Shown here: piece by piece, positions 1-7,764 of the stretch | Layout: every line of letters begins with the position of its first letter | Position numbering within the stretch: position 1 is the stretch's first letter | NCBI GenBank assembly: GCA_914767885.1 | Contig: CAJZBQ010000008.1 | Location: 186,001-250,000, forward strand | Source: Blepharisma stoltei | Lineage: Eukaryota > Ciliophora > Heterotrichea > Heterotrichida > Blepharismidae | Length of the DNA stretch: 64,000 bases | Direction of reading: 5' to 3' | Position numbers and translations under genes: made by a program | Notes under the pieces: generated by a model | The model's input: only the letters and a program-made list of their open reading frames with translations | Told to the model about the DNA's origin: nothing | Databases searched by the model: none

Positions 1-3000
1 GCACGAAAATGAGAAAAAATTGATTAAAAAATGCCAAGAACTGAACAGGGGAATTTTTTATTTTTTTTTATTTAAAATTATTAAAAAAAATAAAAAAATT
101 ATTTTAGCATAACTGAACCAACAAATCACAGAAAGCACCCTAAAAGTACAGCTAGCCCTAAAATTGAGCCAAGAAGAAAACGAAAATATTAGAGCTTTTC
201 AGGCCGATTTAGATCGAGCTGTAAAAACATTGGAAGCTTTTAGGGAAAAAGAAGAAAAAGCTAAAAAAACTATACAAGATTTAAGGGAACATATAGAGCA
301 CTTACTCCCCCCCCCATCCTTGATCGAACGATGGCGAGTCGTTCGATCAAGGATGGGGGTTAAAAAAAAAATTTTCGGGAAAAAAAAAATATATATAGAT
401 ATTTTTTTTTATTTACTTTTTAAATAAGGGTTAAGATATTTAATAATTATTTTTACAGCAAAAAATTTTAAAGAATCTCTCTTTTATTAGATTATTGAGT
501 TTTTAAGCATATGTTAATGACTAAATCACTTCGGATGGTTGATTCCGCAGCTTTCTGTCGTCTCAAAGCCTCTGAAAGCAACTTCATTATGTAGATCTTC
601 CCAAGCTTTTGATAAATAATATATTTTTATATATATAAATATTTTGCATGATATGAAAATCGTTCGATCAAGGATGGGGATTAATTCCCCAATTTTTAGG
701 ATTTTTACAGTCAATCGTTCGATCAAGGATGGGGGGGAGTTAGGACAAATCGTGGAACAAGGGTCAGGACTTGCAGTAGGACAAGACAGCACTGTAAACG
801 AGCTGCTAAGAGCTAAGGACGAGCTGAAAAGAGAAGTGGATATCGGAAACGACCAAATTTCCACTGCCCAAAAAGAGCATGCAGAATTATATTATTTTTT
901 ATCAAAAATCCTTAAAAATTACTAACCAATATCTATTTTTCAAATATTTTAATACCAAAATTATCATTTTCCTGCAAGTTCATTATACTCACCATACTTG
1001 ATAAACTCCAAAAACTCGAAATTTCCCGACAAACCTACAAAGACGAAATTGCTGCTTGTAACACCCAAATTGCCGAAATCAAAGAACTAATGCAAGCTGA
1101 AAACAAAAAAAAACTCGACACAGAAACCGCCTTAAATGAAGAAAAAGGTGTTTTTGATGGCATTTTAGAAAGAATCCAGCAAAAAGACAACCAATTAAAA
1201 GCCCTTGTAGAAGAAAAAAGCAACATTCAGAAAGAAATCAAAAAAGTTGAAGACCAGCTACAAGAAAAAGGCTACGGGCTCCAACAAGCCCAAAAAGAAC
1301 TTAGCGCGGCTGAGGAGAAAAAAGTCCACCAAGAAATTGTCAGAGAAAACATATTAACTCCCCCCCCCCCCTCCGTGAGCGAACAAAACCATTTAAAAAA
1401 TCGCCATTTTTTGACCAAAAACCCACCCTCCGTGAGTGAACAAAAATTTTTTTAATAGAAAAAAATTTTAATGGAAAAAAATTTTGATATATAAGTGATA
1501 ATTAGTATAATGAAATCTAGAGCTAATTCTGTTTAATTTTAAACAAATTGCGTTTTAAAACATAAATTTTGCAAATTAAATTAATATTTGCTTCCCAATT
1601 TTTGCAAATTAGGATTTTTTTAAATTTCGAAAAAAATATTTTTTATAAAATTTATATATAAATTTTTTTTAAAAAAAAAAAATTAACCCCCCTCCGTGAG
1701 CGAACAAAATTTTTTTGTTCGCTCACGGAGGGGGGGGGGGAGTAAGAGGAAATTCTCAGCTAGAAGAAGACGTAGAACAGGCCAGAAAAGATGCAGAAAT
1801 CTTACAAGACGAGCAGGAAAAGCTGAAAAGGGAGCTTATTTCGCAGAATAAAAGGCATGAAAGCTTGTTTACAGAACGAAAAGAAGCAGAGCTGCTTAAA
1901 GACAAAGCAAGAGAGTATATGCACGAGCTTATAAAGGAAAGTGACGCACTCAGGAAAGCGACTGAGGCTGACCAAAATTTAATAATCTTTTTTTCCCTAT
2001 AATTAATTTTTTTTTTTTTTTTAAAAAATTATTTTTATTTCTTATAGAAAAGTATAGAAAACTTAAAAAGAGAAAGAGACATGATCATGAAAACCATTAT
2101 GAGGGCTCGAGATAATATCAGAATGCAAGAAGATACAGCAATTACTATGGATAATAATAGGAAAAAGGTAGAAAATGAAATTAAAAAATATTCAAAAGAC
2201 ATTAAAAAGCTTAAAGATAAAGTTTGGCAGCTACAAAAAGAACAAGAAAGATATGGAATTGAGAAGTCGCAAGCCTATGCTAAATATTCTCAATGTCTTG
2301 AAGAAGTAAAACTCTGTAATTCAGTCATTGCAGAGCTCCAAAAGAAAAATGTGGAAGCTGAAGCCAAGCTAAAACAGCAGCAAAATTTATATGAAGCTGT
2401 CAGATCTGATAGAAATTTATATTCTAAAAATCTCATAGAAAGCCATGAAGAAATTGAAGAGCTCGATAAAAAGAAAAAAATCATGCTTCACCAAATAAAC
2501 CAGCTTAAAGAAGAAATTGCTGTCAAAGACACTGAATTAATCCAAGAAAATAAACGTGTCGGGACCTTAGAAAAATCCATGCACGAAGCCGAGGAGAAAA
2601 AAAATGAGCTGATTGCTACACAAGATAAGCTTGAAGAGGTCATAAGGGAATGTGAAAGAGAAATCCAAAGGCTTAAATACGTGATTACTGAAGTAGAACA
2701 AGAAAAATTAAAACAGCAAAAAGAGCTAGAACTGGTCACAAATGAAAGGGATATTTTAGGGACTCAGCTGATAAGGAGAAAAGAAGAGCTTGAACTTTTG
2801 TATGAAAAAATAAAAATTTTTACATCAACATTGAAAAAAGGGGAAGAGCAGTACAAGCAGAGGCTGGGGGATATTGATATATTAAAGATAAGGATTGCAG
2901 AATTAAAACAAAAATTATCGTCTACTAAAAAAGAAGCCGCCGCTGTTTTTGATCTTAAAAAAGAAAATTATACTATTTTATGAAAATATTTACTCCCCCC

Positions 3001-3981
3001 CTCCGTGAGTGAACAAAAAAATTTTGTTCACTCACGGAGGGGGGTTAATTTTTTTTTTTTTAAACAAATTTATATATAAATTTTATAAAAAATATTTTTT
3101 TTTCGAAATTTAAAAAAATCCTAATTCGCAAAAATGGAAAGCAAATGTTAATTTAATTTATAAAATTTATGTTTTAAAAAGCAATTCGTTTAAAAATTAA
3201 ACAGAATTAGTTTTAGATTTCATTATACTAATTATCATTTATATATCAAATTTTTTTTTCCATAAAAAATTTTTCTATTAAAAAAATTTTTGTTCACTCA
3301 CGGAGGGTGGGTTTTTGGGCAAAAAATGGCGATTTTTCTAATGGTTTTGTTCACTCACGGAGGGGGGGGGAGTTAGAAAATAAAATTTAAATAAAAAAAA
3401 TTTTTTTAATATAAAAAATGGTATATTTAGAAAGAGAGCTATTAGAAGAAAAAGTCAAAGTAAAAGCCCTCAGTGAAGAAGTCGAAAATACCATGAATGT
3501 CCATAGGTGGCGAAAACTTGAAGGCACTGAACCAGAAGTCTATGAGCTTATCACAAAAATCCAAACCCTCCAAAGGAGGCTGATTTCCAAAACTGAAGAA
3601 GTCGTTATAAAAAATTCCAACCTTGACAAGCTAGAAAAAGAATACGAAAAATTAAAAGCGTCCTTAGCCAGACACCCAGGCCCAGAAAGCGCTGAAAAAA
3701 TCCAGGAATGTAGGAATATCCTTGAAGAAAAGAAAAGCCAAATGGACAGTATGGAGCAAGAACTTGGGCTATATCAAGCACAGTCTAATCAGTATAAATA
3801 TGAAATTGATAGATTGACCAGAGAGCTGCAAGAAGTCAAGAAAAATTATTTTACGACGAAAAAGAGGGAACAGCTGATTAAGGAGAGACAGCTGAAAGAT
3901 GAAGGAAAGGATAAGCCTGTCATTGTAAGAAATCCTCCTCCGCAGAGATTTACAGGTGGAGGATTTAATTTAGCAATTTAA
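1..3981 (+). CDS. CFAP58: CFAP58 (CCDC147) cilia- and flagella-associated coiled-coil protein, 5' end outside window, split by seven eliminated segments
   Basis: This is a long coiled-coil protein of motile cilia; family members are axonemal or centriole-associated. About 826 residues are visible after removing seven IESs (47-118, 303-740, 888-994, 1355-1742, 1980-2054, 2991-3373, 3388-3423), so only a short N-terminus is missing compared with the usual ~870 residues. The diagnostic region lies near 3500-3960: HRWRKLEGTEPEVYELI, KIQTLQRRLISKTEEVV, then YKYEIDRLTRELQEVKK, a signature of CFAP58 near its C-terminus. The rest is heptad-rich E/K/L sequence. The frame is restored at each junction, for example E-H-L/G-Q-I at 303/740 and L-D-K-L-Q at 994. 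TGA at 2981 reads as Trp. The stop is TAA at 3979-3981. Family assignment is strong; exact junctions of the smallest IESs are inferred. Confidence 0.85.
47..118. other. Short eliminated segment (72 bp) flanked by AACTGAAC repeats
   Basis: An AT-rich stretch with in-frame stops separates CFAP58 coding blocks. It is bounded by the 8-bp direct repeat AACTGAAC (39-46 and 111-118) rather than by a usable TA pair. Removing one repeat period (72 bp) restores the frame as Q-E-L-N-Q-Q. Confidence 0.5.
303..740 (+). mobile_element. MITE family 2 (438 bp), TA-bounded eliminated segment inside CFAP58
   Basis: The ends are inverted repeats: CTCCCCCCCCCATCCTTGAT at the left and its complement at the right, continuing into TCGAACGAT. 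TA lies at 303-304 and 741-742. Two more copies of CGTTCGATCAAGGATGGGG lie inside (about 340-358 and 660-680). The left end forms a hairpin with the first internal copy (about 306-358). Excision joins H-L to G-Q-I in frame. It is the only copy of this family in the window. Confidence 0.8.
888..994. other. Short TA-bounded eliminated segment (107 bp) in CFAP58
   Basis: AT-rich sequence with stops in the coding frame, between TA at 888-889 and TA at 995-996. Both TAs are at codon positions 2-3, so removal gives A-E-L-L-D-K-L-Q, a continuous heptad pattern. Confidence 0.65.
1355..1742 (+). mobile_element. MITE family 1 copy A (388 bp), forward, inside CFAP58
   Basis: It begins TAACTCCCCC followed by CTCCGTGAGCGAACAAAA and ends with the inverse and GGGGGAGTA. 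A second direct motif lies near 1427, and a hairpin of motif plus inverted motif closes the right end (about 1686-1740). TA at 1355-1356 and 1743-1744; joining gives N-I-L-R-G-N-S in frame. Confidence 0.85.
1980..2054. other. Short TA-bounded eliminated segment (about 75 bp) in CFAP58
   Basis: A T-rich/A-rich tract with TAA and TAG in frame. TAs at 1980-1981 and 2055-2056 share codon phase, and the join reads D-Q-N-L-E-N-L-K. A 72-bp alternative starting at 1983 also keeps frame. Confidence 0.55.
2991..3373 (-). mobile_element. MITE family 1 copy B (383 bp), reverse, inside CFAP58
   Basis: The same element as copy A in the opposite orientation: the hairpin end is at the left (2993-3045) and the single-motif end at the right (3350-3373). 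TA at 2991-2992 and 3374-3375. Coding resumes as K-Y-L/E-N-K. Confidence 0.85.
3388..3423. other. Very short TA-bounded eliminated segment (36 bp) in CFAP58
   Basis: Just 12 bases after MITE copy B the frame meets TAA. Removing 36 bp between TA at 3388-3389 and TA at 3424-3425 gives N-K-I-Y-L-E-R-E-L and leads straight into the conserved C-terminal region. Confidence 0.5.
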
Positions 3982-4053
3982 ATAACAGTTTTAATATAAA
4001 GGTAGCTGTTTATTTTATTAATTTAATTAAAAAGGAATTTTTTATACATTTTG

Positions 4054-4150
4054 AATAAAATGGCGCTGCTTTGCAGCGCCCAAGCTGTGATTTGCTTAAT
4101 TCAGCCAAATTCAGTATAGTATGTTACTGGCTTCCACAACTTAAAAATTT
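4054..4150 (+). repeat. Possible SINE 5'-end fragment with a perfect hairpin
   Basis: AATAAAATGGCG at 4054-4065 matches the start shared by the SINE-like insertions described below. It is followed by an 8-bp perfect stem with a 3-nt loop (GGCGCTGC/GCAGCGCC, 4062-4080). No target duplication was found. It lies between CFAP58 and the next gene. Confidence 0.3.
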
Positions 4151-4164
4151 TCATATTATTTATA

Positions 4165-5705
4165 ATGAATTCAACTCAACCAAATCCAACCCAACGGAAA
4201 ACGGTTCTTCTCCGTCCTAAAACAGCCCTCCCCAAAAAGAACTCTCTTGGTGAAGCCAGCCCAGACTACAACACTGTCTTTAACTTATCTAAAGACGAAG
4301 AAGAACTCATCGGGTTCAAAAAATGAAGCCAAGATTATTATCTAAATCCTAAAGAAAACAAAGGCAGCTTTAAAAGCAGCACCCTCGGTAGCCTAAATAC
4401 CTACCCCATAATAAACCCCACTATGAAAGATCTCCGTCCTCAAATCACTATAAACGCTTATTCGTTATTTAATGCAATCGCTCAGTCTGATATTTCAGAT
4501 AATAAGACACATCACAAAACAAATTCTAACACAGAAAAAGAATTGCGATTAATTATATCTATTTATAGTAAATATAGGACTATGAGGATTGCTTTTTTTA
4601 AAAATGGCTGTTTATCTATATAAAAATAGGAAAACAGACCAATAAAATGCTTATTTATTGTAAATAGATACACAAAAAATAAATCCCCAGACTCTATATA
4701 TAGACTGACCACCGAGTCATTACTTGCCTATAAATTCCAAAATCCTGATAAAAAAATCACTATCCCACCTAGACCTAAAACAGCCAGTAGGGTGCCTAAA
4801 CAGCCTGAATTTGTAGAGTTTTATGAAGAAGACCATGAGAAATCCTGAGAAGACACTGTAAAAACCATTGTTCAGGCATCAAAAGAAGAACTTTTGAAAC
4901 GGAAAAATTCGCAGCCTGAAAGTATGACGACCAATACAGAGCTGTCGACTAGAAGAATGGAACAAATTTACGAAAAAACTGAGCCGAGAATTGGAGGAAA
5001 AAGAGTTATTATGTCAATTTCTAAAGAAAACCATCATATAGAGCCTGAAGAGCCTAGAAGAATGTCCCAAACAGCCTCTCAGCCTGCAATTTCAGCAAAA
5101 AAAGACATATCCCCTATGACGAGGTTCACTTGTATAAAAAATGGGAATAAATTTTTGTGTGCTTATGAGCCTCCTGCCATTGAGCCAAAACCTGCAATTA
5201 GGCCTTTTTCTGCTTATAAGAAAAGGTCACAGTCTAATAAAGAGCTGCCAAAACAGAATATAAAAGCTTCACAAGGGGCTGCGTTTTGGTACTCATCGAC
5301 ATTAACTGCTCCATTCGGACAGCCTATAAGAGGTAAAAAAATGAAGGACACTTCAGATTTTGGGGTCATGTTCAGGCCTGATTTTTTAAAAACTGGGCAA
5401 GTTTCAAGGCTTCAAGAGAAGTTTAAAGAAATTTCATAATGGGGTGTTCTGATAGGGTAGTTTCCTTATTTTGGAGTGAAGGGGAATTTCAGTTTGCCTG
5501 AGATATCGCCGGGACTGTTTCTTTGGGAGGTGGGTATAAGTTCTAACGGTCGTGTAGCTGCCGATCCATTCTCACAGCAGGTCTTATACCACCTAAAAGG
5601 CATCACAAAACAAAAGACGAGCTATTATGAGTTATCTTACTAGCTAAAAGAAATTTCGACAGCTTCTCTAAAAAGGATAAGATTTTTGAAAGCTGGCTTG
5701 CATAA
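4165..5705 (+). CDS. Unknown basic, proline- and serine-rich ciliate protein
   Basis: Not recognised. The frame opens at ATG 4165 and reads through a Trp TGA at about 4324 (F-K-K-W-S-Q-D). It contains two R-P-K-T-A motifs, is rich in K, S, P and E, and has no membrane segment or signal peptide. An IES with unresolved ends interrupts it between about 4550 and 4661. A 221-bp insertion (5424-5644) cuts the last few codons. After TA-to-TA removal the tail reads F-K-R-N-F-D-S-F-S-K-K-D and stops at TAA 5703-5705; the alternative of removing one copy of the AAAGAAATTTC repeat gives a different tail ending at 5709. The next gene starts 29 bases downstream. That it is a gene is clear from long conserved-looking coding blocks; its function is not. 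Confidence 0.6.
4550..4661. other. Eliminated segment with unresolved ends
   Basis: Two coding blocks in the same frame (…E-K-E-L-R-L-I and N-K-S-P-D-S-I-Y) are separated by sequence with TAA at 4621 and TAG at 4627. Several TA pairs of equal phase exist between about 4550 and 4661, so the exact boundaries cannot be chosen from sequence alone. Confidence 0.4.
5424..5644. mobile_element. Structured insertion (221 bp) at the 3' end of the gene, with 11-bp direct repeats
   Basis: The insert is GC-richer than its surroundings and is flanked by AAAGAAATTTC (5425-5435 and 5648-5658). TA occurs at 5424-5425 and 5645-5646. It contains a strong stem (GGTGGGTATAAG with CTTATACCACC, about 5530-5594). 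It looks like a small retro-inserted element derived from a structured RNA. No family was recognised. Confidence 0.55.
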
Positions 5706-5734
5706 ATAACTTATTCCCGCTAAATTAATAAAAT

Positions 5735-7699
5735 ATGGACAACCCCAAACCCGCGCAAGGCAATCATCAAAAATATCTCACCCATCTTCCTCTATTCTAT
5801 GAAGATCCTGTCGACGAAGTCGACATAATCGAGCTTGAAGAAATCACAAGGAAAAGAGTTGATTTACTTAAAAAAGTTGAGCTAAATATGCTTGAGAAAA
5901 TGAATCTGAAATACATAAGCATTGACCCACTTTTCACAGAGAAATATAATGATAGAGAGAAAGAATTCAGGGATAAGGCTTCTCATTTTATGCTAAAATT
6001 GGCTTATTGTAGTCATGCTGAAGAAGGGAAATGGTGGGTCAATATGGAGACTGCGCTATTCAAAATGAGACTCAATAATATGACTAATCCAAGTGAAGTC
6101 TTAAGGCAGGCAAATATCTTAAACTTAAACTTAAACTTATAGGGAGGCGTCTGCCATATTGGTTACGCAGTCACCAAAGACCTACCCATACGGGTGGTTC
6201 ATCCGCTTTGCGCCGTCTTCAGCTTCGCCTTGATCGAATTGGGGCAATGATTCGCTGGGCAAGTGTTCAGCTCTGACACCACCTTTCTTCTTCTTCTTCA
6301 GCGCCTGATGCCATGGCACTTCTGAAGTGTAGTTCTGCTTCGGAAGTCTCCTCCTTCCCTTTCGGGTCCAGTGTTGAGTGGGCGGACTATGGACTTCTGC
6401 GGCTGCTGCATGTGTCACGAGGTTGACCATCCAAAAATTCCAAAAAATGGAATTTCTGTTCGGCTTTCGGCAAAAAGGAAAATCTGGATCCCGGGACGTA
6501 ACGCCCGGTTTCACGCTAGCCAGTTGCCCGATTGGTCTGGGTATTACCTGCAGACTCCGCTGGGCTTGCCCTTTCCAAATCCAAACCCTCCTTACCCTCG
6601 AGGTAAAACCCAACCTTGAAATCGGACTGAGGGCTAGGCTCTGTACATTACCAGAATTGCTTACCTAGCATTGCTGTCCATTTCTGGATTGGTAAAACCT
6701 TGCCGGATATAATTAAAATATGTGTCGAGGCTGCATGGCCGGGAGGCCATGCCCAGACGAAGACGCCATATTTTAATTAGGCAGGCAAATATCAGTTTTG
6801 AAATTAAAACTTCTGCAGATATTGAGTGCCCGTTACCAGAAGATAAAGAAGCTATAGGGAACGGGATAAGATACAAGGTCCCTCTCAGTTTAAGCGCCTG
6901 CATATTAAAACTTGGCTATTTTCCTATAAAAGGCTTTTGTTATGTCACTAGAGAACACATAATTGATGTTATTGCTGATTTATTTAGACAAGGATGTGAT
7001 TTAGCTTTAAAAGAAGCTTCCAAAAACATTATTACAGATGAAAGACTGAAATCTATTATCAATAGAATTACAAACCCAGATGCTGATAATGTGTATGAAA
7101 ATAAAGCACCTAAAGAAAAATTTGTGACCTTAGAAAACCTTGATATGATGGCCCATAACCATTTTCCACCCTGCATGAAAAGGCTTTTCAGCAATATAAA
7201 AACTAATCATCACTTAAAGCATTTTGGAAGGCTTCAGTTTGGACTTTTCTTAAAAGGGGTCGGATTAAGCTTAGACGACTCTTTGAAGTTTTGGAGGACT
7301 GAATTTTGTAATAAAATGACAGTGGAGAAGTTTTCAAAAGAATACGAGTATAGCATTAAGCATTCATATGGAAAAGCTGGAAAAATGGCTGATTATACAC
7401 CTTGGGGCTGCAGGAAGATTATACACTTCCCTAATCCAAGTGATGGAGAATTCCATGGGTGTCCTTTCAGACATGCTGCTAGAGGGGAGCTGCTGAGGAT
7501 TCTAAACTCTTATGGGATCAATGAAGAGACAAAAGCATCAATCATGCAGAAGTTCCCTAATGAGCCTGAAAGGTCCTGCATCAGTCTTTTTAAAGCTACC
7601 CATGATAACACTCCTCCAGACCTTCTCGAGCATGTAGGCCGACACCCCAATTCCTACTTTGACGCGTCAATCAAGTATCATAACTTAGCCGGAAGGTAA
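5735..7699 (+). CDS. PRIM2: DNA primase large subunit (PRIM2), interrupted by a SINE-like insertion
   Basis: This is the regulatory subunit of the primase-polymerase alpha complex that makes RNA primers in nuclear DNA replication. The C-terminal iron-sulfur domain is complete. Its four cysteines are visible in HFPPCMKRL, DYTPWGCRKI, FHGCPFRHA and ERSCISLF, with family motifs HFGRLQFGLFLKG and the YSIKHSYGK stretch. The N-terminal helical domain begins at ATG 5735. About 429 residues remain after removing 6115-6789, somewhat shorter than the ~500 typical of animals. The insert duplicates AGGCAGGCAAATATC, so L-R-Q-A-N-I appears on both sides. Removal between the TAs in the duplication restores R-Q-A-N-I-S-F-E in frame. 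Assignment is secure. Confidence 0.93.
6115..6789 (-). mobile_element. SINE-like retro-insertion (675 bp) in the primase gene, 15-bp target duplication
   Basis: Flanked by AGGCAGGCAAATATC. The left end carries a CTTAAA triplet repeat (6120-6139), read as the 3' tail of an element lying on the minus strand. The right end, on the minus strand, begins near AATATGGCGTC. The body is markedly GC-richer than native DNA. Its part at about 6550-6770 resembles 28360-28460 and 60480-60650. TA at 6115-6116 and 6790-6791 allows precise removal. Open frames inside it on both strands are not conserved proteins. Confidence 0.75.
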
Positions 7700-7764
7700 A
7701 TATTTATTAATTAACATGGTAAAATTTTTTATAATAACTCACAGAAACTGAATAAGTAATTTAA

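Noticed and set aside
1361-1376. C and G homopolymer tracts as assembly artefacts
   Set aside because: They recur at both ends of every family 1 and 2 copy next to conserved motifs, so they are real, although their exact lengths may be misread.
1715-1745. Protein start within the MITE end (H-G-G-G-G-G-like)
   Set aside because: The G-rich codons come from the MITE terminal repeat. Real coding begins after the TA at 1743-1744.
1355-3373. CRISPR-like repeat array
   Set aside because: The repeated motif is a MITE terminal repeat in inverted pairs, not regularly spaced direct repeats with unique spacers; the genome is eukaryotic.
6120-6139. CTTAAA repeats as a telomere or chromosome end
   Set aside because: Only three units, at the end of an element with a target duplication, so they are a retroelement tail. 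They do not match the CCCTAACA-type telomere expected for heterotrichs.
6182-6668. Overlapping open frames on both strands (80-140 codons)
   Set aside because: They lie wholly inside the GC-rich SINE-like insertion in the primase gene and show no conserved motif.
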